Below are positions 1 to 7,414 of a stretch of DNA of 64,000 nt, in pieces. Under the pieces are notes generated by a model. The model worked only from the letters and a program-made list of their open reading frames with translations, was not told the origin of the DNA and searched no databases. Source of the DNA: Lactobacillus xujianguonis (lineage in GTDB: Bacteria; Bacillota; Bacilli; Lactobacillales; Lactobacillaceae); the NCBI RefSeq assembly GCF_004009905.1, contig NZ_ML136881.1, positions 1-64,000 on the forward strand. The letters run 5' to 3'. Both the position numbers and the translations under genes were made by a program. How positions within the stretch are numbered: the stretch's first letter is position 1; every line of letters starts with the position of its first letter.

Positions 1-1
1 T

Positions 2-55
2 ACAAGCACATTCGATGACAAATTAGTTGATAAGATTAACGAGTTATTCAACTAA
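2..55 (+). CDS. 3' end of an unidentified gene (partial)
   Basis: An open frame enters the window from the left and stops with TAA at 53-55. Its last residues read STFDDKLVDKINELFN. It is followed 12 bases later by a strong intrinsic terminator, which supports a real gene end. The remaining 17 codons are too few to assign a family. It probably belongs to the chromosome next to the phage-like module, or is its last gene. Confidence 0.45.
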   Translation, partial: TSTFDDKLVDKINELFN

Positions 56-66
56 TTATTTGATGA

Positions 67-108
67 AACAGATACAAGCTATTTACTCTGACTTGTGTCT
101 GTTTTTTT
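67..108. terminator. Intrinsic terminator, 12-bp stem plus T run
   Basis: AACAGATACAAG (67-78) pairs with CTTGTGTCTGTT (92-103) with one wobble, followed by a run of T on the plus strand. It ends the gene whose tail is at 2-55. The last codons of the minus-strand gene at 79-276 lie inside this hairpin. Confidence 0.8.
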
Positions 109-276
109 GTATTCGTCATTAATTTGATTGCAGAATAAGAACTCATTTTTTGCATTAATTACTCCAATTAACGGTTTGGAATATGACTTATATGTTTTGT
201 CATCTTCTGCTGAAACTACAGCTGACAGGTTTTGGATTAATTGATTAAACTCTTTTAAAATTAATTTTTTATCCAT
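79..276 (-). CDS. Small phage-type protein of unknown function (65 aa)
   Basis: A 65-residue protein beginning MDKKLILKEF. The start at 276 is preferred over a longer frame because an AGAGGG ribosome site lies about 9 bases upstream of this ATG. It follows a 43-residue gene with 16 bases between them, so both are probably co-transcribed early genes beyond the Cro-like gene. No family is recognised. Its 3' end runs into the terminator hairpin of the neighbouring plus-strand gene, so the C-terminus may have been created at an element boundary or deletion junction. Confidence 0.5.
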   Translation of the reverse strand: MDKKLILKEFNQLIQNLSAVVSAEDDKTYKSYSKPLIGVINAKNEFLFCNQINDEYKKTDTSQSK

Positions 277-292
277 TTGCTTTCCCTCTTTC

Positions 293-424
293 TTACTTAG
301 TGAACTCAAAGTCATTAATCTTTTGTAATGTCTTTTTTAAGTCCATTGTTTGGATTAATGCATCTGAGATTAGACTTTGTAAGTCATCTAATTGATTGAT
401 ACTTTTATCTAATTTCTTACTCAC
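293..424 (-). CDS. Small GTG-start protein (43 aa), phage early region
   Basis: Reading leftward, AAAGGATG lies upstream of a GTG at 424 and opens a 43-residue frame beginning MSKKLDKSINQLDDLQ and ending NDFEFTK. The composition is helical and charged, compatible with a short coiled coil. It sits between the Cro-like gene and the 65-residue gene on the same strand. Function is unknown. A copy of a 16-bp operator-like sequence (449-464) lies just upstream, as it does before the CI-like gene. Confidence 0.5.
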   Translation of the reverse strand: MSKKLDKSINQLDDLQSLISDALIQTMDLKKTLQKINDFEFTK

Positions 425-448
425 AAAGCTGCATCCTTTCTTTTTAAC

Positions 449-464
449 TACACGTATCAACTAG
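449..464. promoter_or_regulatory. Operator-like repeat, copy 1
   Basis: On the minus strand this reads CTAGTTGATACGTGTA. It differs by one base from 776-791 on plus. Each copy lies shortly upstream of the ribosome site of the next gene. Inferred to be a CI or Cro binding site; overlaps the 3' end of the Cro-like gene. Confidence 0.5.
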
Positions 465-657
465 TCTTAGAGTAAAAAATAAGTTGATCTAATGGTATTT
501 CGACCATTTTAGCGAATCGTTTTGCCATACCGATTCTCATTTCCACATCGCCCCATTCGTAACCTTGATAGGTTGCTAGGGCTATTCCCAGTTGCTTAGC
601 CGCTTCACGTTGAGTTAAATTTCGATACTCACGTGCTTGCTTAACTGTGAATTTCAT
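457..657 (-). CDS. Cro-like HTH XRE regulator (66 aa)
   Basis: A 66-residue protein that is almost entirely one XRE/Cro helix-turn-helix: residues about 5-60 contain RNLTQREAAKQLGIALATYQ followed by the recognition-helix region. Size and divergent position relative to a CI-like repressor fit a phage Cro or early switch protein. Its minus-strand promoter is readable: TTGCAT at 709-714 and TATACT at 686-691 with a 17-bp spacer. An AAGGAGG-type ribosome site precedes the ATG. The role in the lysis-lysogeny switch is inferred from position. Confidence 0.85.
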   Translation of the reverse strand: MKFTVKQAREYRNLTQREAAKQLGIALATYQGYEWGDVEMRIGMAKRFAKMVEIPLDQLIFYSKTS

Positions 658-685
658 ATCTTTGCCTCCTTCCGATTACACATAA

Positions 686-761
686 AGTATAGTACACGAT
701 TCGTATTTATGCAACACTTTTTAACTACTTTTCTAGTTTTTTTGTGTAAATGCTCTATACT
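686..761. promoter_or_regulatory. Divergent lysogeny-switch promoters
   Basis: Minus-strand promoter: TTGCAT (709-714), 17 bp, TATACT (686-691), driving the Cro-like gene. Plus-strand promoter: TATACT at 756-761 with a poorer -35 near 733-739, driving the CI-like gene. The imperfect palindrome TACACGATTCGTA lies between the minus-strand -35 and -10. Confidence 0.65.
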
Positions 762-775
762 CAAAGCATAGAAAC

Positions 776-791
776 CTAGTTGATACGCGTA
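776..791. promoter_or_regulatory. Operator-like repeat, copy 2
   Basis: CTAGTTGATACGCGTA immediately before the AAGGAGG ribosome site of the CI-like gene. It contains the palindrome TACGCGTA. It is a 15/16 match to the copy at 449-464 on the other strand, so the two copies bracket the switch. Confidence 0.5.
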
Positions 792-804
792 AGGAGGTAA
801 TCCT

Positions 805-1158
805 ATGAATCTAGCTGAGCGTATTAAAAACGCACGAACTAATAAACACTATACTCAAAAAGAATTAGCAGAACTGCTAAATGTTAAATCAACAACTGTA
901 TCCGGCTGGGAATTAGGGAGAAATGAGCCATCAATCGAGACACTAAAAACCTTAGCTCAAAAGCTTAACGTTAGTTTTGATTATTTAGCAGGTGTCAATG
1001 GTCAAGCTCCAAATTCTGATACAGCTCTTACATGGTCAGATCTGGACATGCCGATGCCCTACGGTGGCAAATTACCTGACGAATTAAAAAGCACTTATGC
1101 AGATATAGCAAAGGGCTACTTCAAGCGTCATCCTGAAATGCTTAATAAGAACGAGTAG
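805..1158 (+). CDS. CI-like XRE repressor (117 aa)
   Basis: Residues 1-65 form an XRE helix-turn-helix (NARTNKHYTQKELAELLNVK, then SGWELGRNEPS). Residues 66-117 are a short C-terminal part with no S24 protease domain. This is the short repressor type that works with an ImmA-like protease, which follows 6 bases later. It is expected to keep the phage genes off by binding operators between itself and the Cro-like gene. The ribosome site AAGGAGG is ideal. The functional pairing is inferred from family knowledge and adjacency. Confidence 0.85.
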   Translation: MNLAERIKNARTNKHYTQKELAELLNVKSTTVSGWELGRNEPSIETLKTLAQKLNVSFDYLAGVNGQAPNSDTALTWSDLDMPMPYGGKLPDELKSTYADIAKGYFKRHPEMLNKNE

Positions 1159-1164
1159 ATAATT

Positions 1165-1605
1165 ATGATTATTACATCTATAGAAGATATGTCACTGGAA
1201 ACGCGCCAAAACTACGATCAATTAATGCGATACCTAATGAACTATGCGATATTTGATTGTCATATTGGTGTTGAATTTACTAATAAGCTTCCAGCATATG
1301 CCCCTTCCGTTAGTTATAACGAGCCTGGAAAATTAATCATCATGAATGCCAATTGGCCTTTTCCTACTCAAACGCCTTTTCTTTTAGCTCATGAAATAGG
1401 ACATGTTCTGCATGAATATGAGGCTTATTTCAATTTAAATGACAAAACCAGATACAGTGGTGAAGCACGTGAGAATATCTTTGCAATTAAGCTGCTGCAA
1501 AAATACTGCGATGAAAACGAATTTAATTTCAGCAACATTTACCAGTTTGCTAGATGCTTCGGCATTCCGCAAGAATGCTACTACCTATTAAACAATGTTG
1601 CATAG
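1165..1605 (+). CDS. ImmA/IrrE-family zinc metallopeptidase (146 aa)
   Basis: Contains the signature HEIGH at residues 76-80 (LLAHEIGHVLHE), the zinc-binding HExxH motif of ImmA/IrrE peptidases. Proteins of this family inactivate the cognate short CI repressor, as in ICEBs1 ImmA-ImmR. It lies six bases after the repressor, almost certainly in one transcript. The length fits phage-encoded versions of the family. No trans-acting DNA-binding domain is visible. Confidence 0.88.
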   Translation: MIITSIEDMSLETRQNYDQLMRYLMNYAIFDCHIGVEFTNKLPAYAPSVSYNEPGKLIIMNANWPFPTQTPFLLAHEIGHVLHEYEAYFNLNDKTRYSGEARENIFAIKLLQKYCDENEFNFSNIYQFARCFGIPQECYYLLNNVA

Positions 1606-1671
1606 TAACTAGTCCACGACGCCAGCGACTATAAACCTACGGTAATATCTATTTTGGAGGATATAAGCAAT

Positions 1672-2160
1672 ATGAAAGTAGAAATCAAAATACCAGAACA
1701 TACAATTATTGATGCTGATGACACTGGTGTAACAATTACTAGAAAAGGTTTAAGAAACTTGGCAAATCGTGGAAAACTTGGAGCAACTAAAATTCCCTAT
1801 TGGGCTATTGCCTCTATTTCTTACAGAAAATCAACAGTGTTTGGCGGCAAACTTGAATTAAATACTGTAAGTGGTCCACAACACAACGGTGGTCTTGGCG
1901 GATTAGATCCAACAACTGCCTTTACCGCTTACGGTAGTGCAACAGCCGTACCATTTAGAAACGGTAAGAATAAAGAAATGGCTGAATTAAAAGACTTCAT
2001 TCAAAATAAAATTGATGAAGCACACAAACCACAGCCTGCTCAACAAATTAACACTACTAACCCTGCCGATGAAATCGCTAAATTAAAGAAACTAGCTGAT
2101 GAAGGAACTATTACTCAGGAAGAATTTGAAGCTAAGAAGAAACAATTATTAGATCTTTAA
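1672..2160 (+). CDS. SHOCT-domain protein with PH-like N-terminus (162 aa)
   Basis: The N-terminal part (about 1-115) resembles the beta-rich DUF4429/PH-like domain. The last about 30 residues are a SHOCT motif (DEIAKLKKLADEGTITQEEF, ending KKKQLLDL). The start at 1672 is chosen because GGAGG at 1656-1660 lies upstream of this ATG; a TTG at 1654 would overlap it. Proteins of this type are common between immA and int in Lactobacillus prophages. The molecular role is unknown. Confidence 0.75.
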   Translation: MKVEIKIPEHTIIDADDTGVTITRKGLRNLANRGKLGATKIPYWAIASISYRKSTVFGGKLELNTVSGPQHNGGLGGLDPTTAFTAYGSATAVPFRNGKNKEMAELKDFIQNKIDEAHKPQPAQQINTTNPADEIAKLKKLADEGTITQEEFEAKKKQLLDL

Positions 2161-2176
2161 AAGAAAGGCTACAGCA

Positions 2177-2536
2177 ATGAAACATCGAATTTTAATTACT
2201 GCTTTAGCTTCTGTAATGTTAGCTGGTGGCGTTGGTGCTGTTGCCACACCTGCTCAACCGGTGCAAGCCATTAGCAAACTTGCCGCCGTTAGTTATGCTA
2301 GAGGCTATCGTAAAGTTAAAATCACTAAACGCATTAATGTCGCAAAAATTCACTTGCGTATTCCTAGATACAAAAGCACGATTTCAGATAATTACTATGT
2401 AGCAAAAGGCACAACCGTTTATATTTGGAGAACCGGTACAGATTTTGGTTGGTATTTAAAGCCACGTCGTCACAGCAAAGTAACTTATACAGTAGATAAG
2501 CGCTTGAATGATAGTTCATGGTATAAGCTCAAATAA
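2177..2536 (+). CDS. Small secreted protein (119 aa)
   Basis: A classical signal peptide covers residues 1-31 (MKHRILITALASVMLAGGVG, then a cleavage context PVQA-IS). The mature part of about 88 residues is basic and rich in Tyr, Lys and Arg and ends SSWYKLK. Such secreted products are often encoded in the lysogeny modules of lactobacillus phages and may be lysogenic-conversion factors. No enzyme motif is seen. It starts 16 bases after the SHOCT gene. Confidence 0.7.
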   Translation: MKHRILITALASVMLAGGVGAVATPAQPVQAISKLAAVSYARGYRKVKITKRINVAKIHLRIPRYKSTISDNYYVAKGTTVYIWRTGTDFGWYLKPRRHSKVTYTVDKRLNDSSWYKLK

Positions 2537-2570
2537 AAAAACCGCCCGGAGGCGGCGGAAAGGATATAAA

Positions 2571-2991
2571 ATGAATCAGATTTTAGAGTTCTTGCAATCA
2601 ATTAATGATGGGAAAATTCATCAGTTAAAGAATAAAGACGCTTTCGCTGTTTTTGATGGTAACAACGACGAAGTTATGATGATTATGAAGCTCCATCAAC
2701 AAGGCCTCGTTGATATAAATGAAGCATTTGTTAATGGTAGTCCAACAATTACTGGTTACTATATTACCGATAAAGGGCAACAATACATTAAAGACCACAC
2801 TTCAAAAAAATTAGGCAATAAAATTAAAAAGATTTTTTGAAAAACAGTTGTTGCAATTGTAATTCCTGTAGTAGTTGGCTTAGCTATCGCAGGATTTACC
2901 CACTTTTTACACTGGAATTAATGAAATAAGAAGTCAATTAAAAGATGGCTTATCCAAAGTCCAATTGCAACTTGAAATTCATAAAAAATAA
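2571..2991 (+). pseudogene. Broken membrane-anchored phage protein (stop plus frameshift)
   Basis: An 89-residue frame starts at 2571 behind GGAAAGGAT and ends in TGA at 2838-2840. It resembles YjcQ-like winged-helix phage proteins (GYYITDKGQQYIKDH near its end). The same frame continues past the TGA as a clear transmembrane helix (TVVAIVIPVVVGLAIAGF). In a +1 frame after a run of five T at 2904-2908 it continues as a charged tail (NEIRSQLKDGLSKVQLQL) to TAA at 2989-2991. Both continuations look coding. The parsimonious reading is one gene of about 138 residues inactivated by a nonsense change and a T-run indel. A GC-rich hairpin (2542-2557) sits before the ribosome site. Confidence 0.6.
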
Positions 2992-3020
2992 TTTTTACAT
3001 ATATCTTTATATCTTCAATA

Positions 3021-3215
3021 TCATCTTTCATTTGAAAGTTCCTTCTGTAATTGTTCCAACAGCTTTTGGGGCGAACCTACTTCCGTGCATTTTTTAAGCA
3101 AGGATAAAATAGCCCATGTCTGTTGTGAATCTAGTACTACATGACTTACATGCCTATATTTGTCATTAAAAACTATGCCTGAATAATCTAGTTCATATTC
3201 TTCACTTAATTTCAT
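3021..3215 (-). CDS. Hypothetical acidic protein (64 aa)
   Basis: A 64-residue frame beginning MKLSEEYELDYSGIVF. The start context is GGATGGGTGATTTAA before the ATG, a usable ribosome site. It is the only minus-strand gene between the repressor and integrase and may be a later cargo gene. No domain or signal is recognised. A hairpin at 3261-3296 precedes it. Confidence 0.45.
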   Translation of the reverse strand: MKLSEEYELDYSGIVFNDKYRHVSHVVLDSQQTWAILSLLKKCTEVGSPQKLLEQLQKELSNER

Positions 3216-3260
3216 TTAAATCACCCATCCTAATTAAAAGTAAATTCATCATAGCACATA

Positions 3261-3296
3261 AAAAGCCTGCTGTCAGAACTGGCTAGTAGGCTTTAT
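3261..3296. terminator. Hairpin before the integrase gene
   Basis: AAAAGCCTGCT pairs with AGTAGGCTTT with one wobble and is followed by TATTTAT. It probably ends the lysogeny-module transcript and insulates the integrase. Confidence 0.6.
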
Positions 3297-3345
3297 TTAT
3301 ACAGATTCAAAGAACATTCGTTTTAATGGAAAGGAGGTGAAAACT

Positions 3346-4545
3346 ATGCCTAGAAGAAAAGACCCAGAAATCACTCAATATACTTTAAAGAATGGTCAAA
3401 CATACTTCCGGCTAAAGACTTACGTTGGGACAAACCCAGAAACAGGCAAGCCAGTTAAAGTTACTAGAAGTAAGCTTAAATCCAGAAAAGAAGCTGAACT
3501 GCTCCGTAACCAGCTAAAGGCACAAGGACCAGCAGCAATTTCTAACAAGCTTGAAATTAAGAAAGGACGTAAAACTGTTGCTGAAGTGTATGCTGTTTGG
3601 CTAGAAAACATGAAGTTAGAGGTTCGGGGATCCACTATTAATAACCATCAAGATATATGGAAAAATCACACTGAACCAGAATTTGGTAATAACTTCATTG
3701 ATAATATTTTGCCAGATCACATACAGAAGTATGTTAACGATTTGGCTGCAGAATACATTAGTTATAAACGAATAATTAATCAATTACAGCGCCTAATCTC
3801 CTATGCTAAATTTAGGCATTGGTGTGATGAAAATCCGTTTGACTATGTTTTAATTCCTAAAAAATCAGCAAAGGTTGGAAGAGATACCTCTAACAATTTT
3901 TATGAACTTGACGAGTTAAAGCAATTTTTAGAAGTAGCAAAAGCCTACAGTATAAAAAAATATACTTACTTTTTAACCGTAGCTTCACTTGGTTGCAGAC
4001 GTGGTGAAGCTTTAGCCCTTAAATGGTCTGATATTGACTTTGAACGCAAAGCAGTTATGATCCAAAGAACGGTTGCTAAAGATGAAAATGGGCATAAGAC
4101 AATCGATGATGTAAAAAATGGCGTTCATCACCTTGTGCCAATGTCTGATAACTTATATCAAGTGTTGATAGATTACAAGCAAGATTGTGAGAATAAGGGC
4201 ATTAACTATGAATGGGTATTCCCTAATAGTTTAGGTAGCTATAACTGGGCACCGGCACCAGGAATATGGATTAGATCCCTATATAATTTTGATGAAAAAA
4301 GATGTCAAAAATGGAATGCTGAACACCCAGATGATCCTAAAAAACCATTACGCAGAATAACTCCTCACGGATTAAGACACACACTTGCCACACTGCTTTA
4401 TGATGGTAAGGAAAATATTACACCTAAAGATGTCCAATTCATTCTAGGTCACAGAACTTCAAAAACGGCTATGGAAATTTACACGCACGTAACAGAAAAA
4501 CAAAAGAAAGATATTAAAGGATCAATCAATAATTTAGACTTTTAA
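3346..4545 (+). CDS. int: Phage-type tyrosine integrase (399 aa)
   Basis: Full-length lambda/Tn916-type integrase. The N-terminal arm-binding part is about residues 1-60, the core-binding (SAM-like) domain about 65-165, and the catalytic domain 180-395. Catalytic residues are visible: Arg in LGCRRGEALAL, His and Arg in HGLRHT, His in LGHRTS and the nucleophile Tyr in EIYTHVTEKQ. The ATG at 3346 is chosen because AAGGAGG (3331-3337) precedes it at proper spacing; a GTG at 3337 overlaps that site. It closes the lysogeny module. No excisionase was seen and no convincing att direct repeat was found within the window. Confidence 0.93.
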   Translation: MPRRKDPEITQYTLKNGQTYFRLKTYVGTNPETGKPVKVTRSKLKSRKEAELLRNQLKAQGPAAISNKLEIKKGRKTVAEVYAVWLENMKLEVRGSTINNHQDIWKNHTEPEFGNNFIDNILPDHIQKYVNDLAAEYISYKRIINQLQRLISYAKFRHWCDENPFDYVLIPKKSAKVGRDTSNNFYELDELKQFLEVAKAYSIKKYTYFLTVASLGCRRGEALALKWSDIDFERKAVMIQRTVAKDENGHKTIDDVKNGVHHLVPMSDNLYQVLIDYKQDCENKGINYEWVFPNSLGSYNWAPAPGIWIRSLYNFDEKRCQKWNAEHPDDPKKPLRRITPHGLRHTLATLLYDGKENITPKDVQFILGHRTSKTAMEIYTHVTEKQKKDIKGSINNLDF

Positions 4546-4740
4546 CGGTCACTTTTACGTAGACTTTACGTAAATTTGCAAAATAAAAGCGCATTAGCAT
4601 CGCTAAACGTTGATACTACTGCACTTCTCTAAATTATTAATTACCTCCACATACGTGGAGAATACTAAAAAGATCCCAGTCTTAAGCCATTTCATTTTAG
4701 ATTAAACTATAAATTACATGACTTTGCAAAATTTTCTAAA

Positions 4741-4767
4741 TAAAAAGCCGTGCAAATTAATGCACGG
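4741..4767 (-). terminator. Intrinsic terminator of the 4774-5073 gene
   Basis: Read leftward, CCGTGCA, a 6-base loop and TGCACGG are followed by CTTTTTA. A perfect 7-bp GC-rich stem. Confidence 0.85.
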
Positions 4768-4773
4768 AATAGA

Positions 4774-5073
4774 TTAATCTCTCTTAATATATGGACCTAC
4801 GATATCAAGCAATTCTTGTAAAGCTTCAACACCGTCACTTGTTTGAACTGAAAGTGGCTTGCCTGGCTCAGCTGGCGTTCCGTTATCAAGGAATAGATAA
4901 ACGTTGCCCTTAAAAATATCAATGTTGACGCCCAAGTCGTTTGCACTTGTATTGGTCTCTCGTAACATGATTGCTGGAGAACCCAAATTATCAGTCAAGT
5001 GGTGATAAACACTCCAATTATCTGAAGCCTTAATTTTAGTTTCAATCTCTTTAAGAATTTCTTTATCTGTCAT
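4774..5073 (-). CDS. Conserved hypothetical protein (99 aa)
   Basis: An acidic soluble 99-residue protein beginning MTDKEILKEIETKIK and ending DIVGPYIKRD, with its own terminator. GAAAGGAAATAGTT precedes the start. No signal peptide or membrane segment is seen. It is a monocistronic chromosomal gene at the right edge of the integrated element. The family is not recognised. Confidence 0.65.
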   Translation of the reverse strand: MTDKEILKEIETKIKASDNWSVYHHLTDNLGSPAIMLRETNTSANDLGVNIDIFKGNVYLFLDNGTPAEPGKPLSVQTSDGVEALQELLDIVGPYIKRD

Positions 5074-5213
5074 AACTATTTCCTTTCAATTGATTTCTCA
5101 CATTCATGATAACATTATTTCAATGTAAGCGCTTGTCTAGGATTTTAAGAAATCACTTTTTTAAATAAAGATTTATAATCTTTCTAGTTTACTAAATATA
5201 AGGAGATCGAATT

Positions 5214-5339
5214 ATGAAAAAGAAAGCTTTAAAGCACCTTCTAAAATTATTTACCAGCGAAAAATCATATTGCGTTCAAAAAAGGTTTACTTCTAGACTA
5301 GAAAATAAGTCTAATGCCGGAAAAGAAATAGACCATTAA
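5214..5339 (+). CDS. Small basic protein (41 aa)
   Basis: ATG at 5214 lies 8 bases after AGGAG (5201-5205) and opens a 41-residue frame beginning MKKKALKHLLKLF and ending NAGKEIDH. It is Lys-rich with an amphipathic N-terminus. The stop overlaps the 3' end of the convergent phosphatase remnant by four bases. A weak cre-like motif lies at 5124-5137. Real expression is plausible from the ribosome site; function is unknown. Confidence 0.4.
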   Translation: MKKKALKHLLKLFTSEKSYCVQKRFTSRLENKSNAGKEIDH

Positions 5340-5880
5340 ATTCTCTTCCTCCCATAGTACTGTGGCAAGGTCGAATTATAGTTGCGCAAAAATGGCTTAA
5401 ATTCGTACTTCTCATCAAAATAAACTTCGATAAATCCAACATTCTTTAAATTGGTAATATCATTCATTTCTTGATCAAAGATCACCGACATCATTGCTCG
5501 CAAAAGAATGCCATGCACAGCGACTAACACGGTTTGACCAGCATGATTTTGCTTCAAATCAGCTAAGAAACTCTGACACCGTGCTTTAATTTCAGCAAAG
5601 CTTTCGGCGCCATCGGCAAATTTCACATAGTTGCTTTGAACATCCCCAAGCTGGTTGAAACAATCAGCATACTCCACATCTTTCTTCCAAGTACCCATGC
5701 GCAGCTCAAGTAATCTTGAATCTTTAATAATTTTCTTCTTCCCTTTGGTCAAAATTTTTGCAGTTTTATACGCACGTTGCAAGGTACTAGCAAAAACTAT
5801 ATCAAACTGCGCCTCATTAAGATAAGGTGCCACTTTCTCAACTCCTGCAACACCAGCTACAGTCAGATCATTATCACTGT
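5336..5880 (-). pseudogene. Histidine phosphatase lacking its RHG end
   Basis: The reading frame matches the phosphoglycerate-mutase-like histidine phosphatase superfamily from the loop before helix 1 onward: LTVAGVAGVEKVAPYL, then FDIVFASTLQRAYKTAKIL, and later the second catalytic His in LVAVHGILLRAMM. The N-terminal strand with the essential RHG motif is missing. Upstream the frame runs into the end of the FN3 surface-protein gene and meets a TAA near 5920 without a good start codon. A deletion has evidently fused the two genes. The shortest usable start would be a GTG at 5833. Catalysis is not expected. Confidence 0.7.
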
Positions 5881-7296
5881 CACCATCTTTCCCGCTGGAG
5901 TTACCGTAACTGTTGCCGTTTTAACTGCAGACCAAGGACTCTTTAAATTACTCCGTAAAGCGCGAACTTTGACTTCATAAGTTTTGCCCTTAGTGAAGTA
6001 GCAAATATTATCCTTATCTTCTGAGTTATCAATTTGTTCGCCGCCCTGTTGCTTGCTAAAGAAAGTGGTCCATTCTTTTTGACCCTTTACGCGGAAAGCA
6101 ACTTCGTAACTATCAATGTCGACTTGCTTTTGCCAGTCAAGATCAATATATGGCTCGTCACTACCGTGATCATCATAGTAACTTACCTTCAGATTTGGCA
6201 TAGCCGGAACTTGATGATTCTTACCTAAAGGAGCGTAGTAAGTAAAACTGTATGGTTCAGAAACTGGACCATAAACTTTCCCTGAACCAGCAACTTCTTT
6301 TTCTCCACGGACAGCTAACTGGTAAGTAACCCCATTAACTAAGTAGTTAGTTTTAATCGTTTGACTCAAATCATTGTTTTGAATTAACCAATTACGATAA
6401 ATTGGTGAGGTTTGATCTGATAATTTATTCTTGAAAGGATTGTTGTAAAGGTAAAGGCTGTAGTTCTCTGCACCTTCAGCTTGATCATAATCTACTTGTA
6501 GACCATCTTTGGTAGATTTGGCAGCTGTAATCTTACCTTGACAAGGCAATTGATCAGTGTCTTCGCCAGCTAACTTAAAGTCAAACCGGCCTCGAACACT
6601 GACGCTCATGCGGTAAGTTCCTTCATCAAGGTACCAGACATGCTTTTGATTGTACGCTTCACCCTTAACCTTGAAATTACTTGGGTCAAAAGTATATCTC
6701 ATTTGCGGATCAAGGCTGACATTAGTATCACTAACATTGCTACTAGCCTTGCCGGTATAAAGCGGCATCCCTGACATGGTCAATGTCACCTTTTGCGGTT
6801 TAGTTAAAGTAAATTGGTAGTAATGCACCCCGCCATTGCGGTAACTCTTGAACAAATCGGTGAAGCCTTTTACCTCTTGGCCTAATTTAATCTTAGCAGG
6901 ATTATGAATTGGCCAATCTTTCTTATAAATTGGGTAATCATCAATTTGCTTTCTGATTTTTGTTAACTTGGTAAAACTAGTCTTGAAACTTTTCGCAGAT
7001 TTACTACTAGTCGTCAACTTATAATTACCTGCGCGCAAGTAAAACTCTTTGGTATTCTTTCTGCTAGTCTTATAAGGGATGCAGTTCCAGTCAATTGAAT
7101 TACCCAACTTGTATTTAGCTTTGGTCGTAATTCTGACTCTACCTGCTTCTTTCAAATGAAGTTTATAAGTGTTGCCCTTTCTAAGGTAACTAGTTCCGTG
7201 ACTTGACACAGAAATTGTTGCAGCTTGTGCTTGATTAGCTGAAAAGCCTAGCAATGCGGCACTGATCACTGCAGTAGCCAATATTTGTTTTTTCAT
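5863..7296 (-). CDS. Secreted FN3-domain surface protein (477 aa), altered C-terminus
   Basis: Signal peptide at residues 1-25 (MKKQILATAVISAALLGFSA, then NQAQA). Residues 25-240 contain beta-rich segments typical of lactobacillus surface proteins. Residues about 255-470 form two fibronectin type III-like units (GAENYSLYLYNN; IDSYEVAFRVKGQKEW) ending in VKTATVTVTPAG. The start at 7296 is favoured because AAGGTG lies 7 bases before it. The final residues (KMVTVIMI) do not continue the fold. A one-base slip after PAGK would enter the phosphatase frame, so the C-terminus was probably changed by a deletion. Wall or matrix attachment is unclear. Confidence 0.7.
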   Translation of the reverse strand: MKKQILATAVISAALLGFSANQAQAATISVSSHGTSYLRKGNTYKLHLKEAGRVRITTKAKYKLGNSIDWNCIPYKTSRKNTKEFYLRAGNYKLTTSSKSAKSFKTSFTKLTKIRKQIDDYPIYKKDWPIHNPAKIKLGQEVKGFTDLFKSYRNGGVHYYQFTLTKPQKVTLTMSGMPLYTGKASSNVSDTNVSLDPQMRYTFDPSNFKVKGEAYNQKHVWYLDEGTYRMSVSVRGRFDFKLAGEDTDQLPCQGKITAAKSTKDGLQVDYDQAEGAENYSLYLYNNPFKNKLSDQTSPIYRNWLIQNNDLSQTIKTNYLVNGVTYQLAVRGEKEVAGSGKVYGPVSEPYSFTYYAPLGKNHQVPAMPNLKVSYYDDHGSDEPYIDLDWQKQVDIDSYEVAFRVKGQKEWTTFFSKQQGGEQIDNSEDKDNICYFTKGKTYEVKVRALRSNLKSPWSAVKTATVTVTPAGKMVTVIMI

Positions 7297-7350
7297 ATTG
7301 TTCACCTTGTGTATTTATCAATAATCTTATTTCTTCTATTATAAATTGTT

Positions 7351-7414
7351 TTAATGAAAAACGCCCGAAAATCCCCGCATTAAAATACGGGGATTTTCGG
7401 GCGTTTTTCATTAA
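7351..7414. repeat. 27-bp perfect inverted repeat
   Basis: Arms 7351-7377 and 7388-7414 are perfectly complementary with a 10-base loop. Each arm has a GC-rich core (CGCCCG and CCCCG) flanked by runs of A or T, so it can act as a bidirectional terminator. The right arm encodes the last residues of the GH3 stump, so the repeat marks the point where GH3 homology ends. Confidence 0.9.

Noticed and set aside
4546-4740. Repeated TTTGCAAAAT and ACGTA motifs after the integrase considered as attachment sites
   Set aside because: Short, AT-rich and not matched at the left end of the element; no convincing direct repeat was found.
5124-5137. TGTAAGCGCTTGTC as a functional cre site
   Set aside because: Core matches but the last two consensus positions fail and no carbohydrate gene follows.
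7351-7414. 27-bp inverted repeat considered as insertion-sequence ends
   Set aside because: Only a 10-base loop separates the arms and there is no transposase; it behaves as a hairpin, not a pair of element ends.
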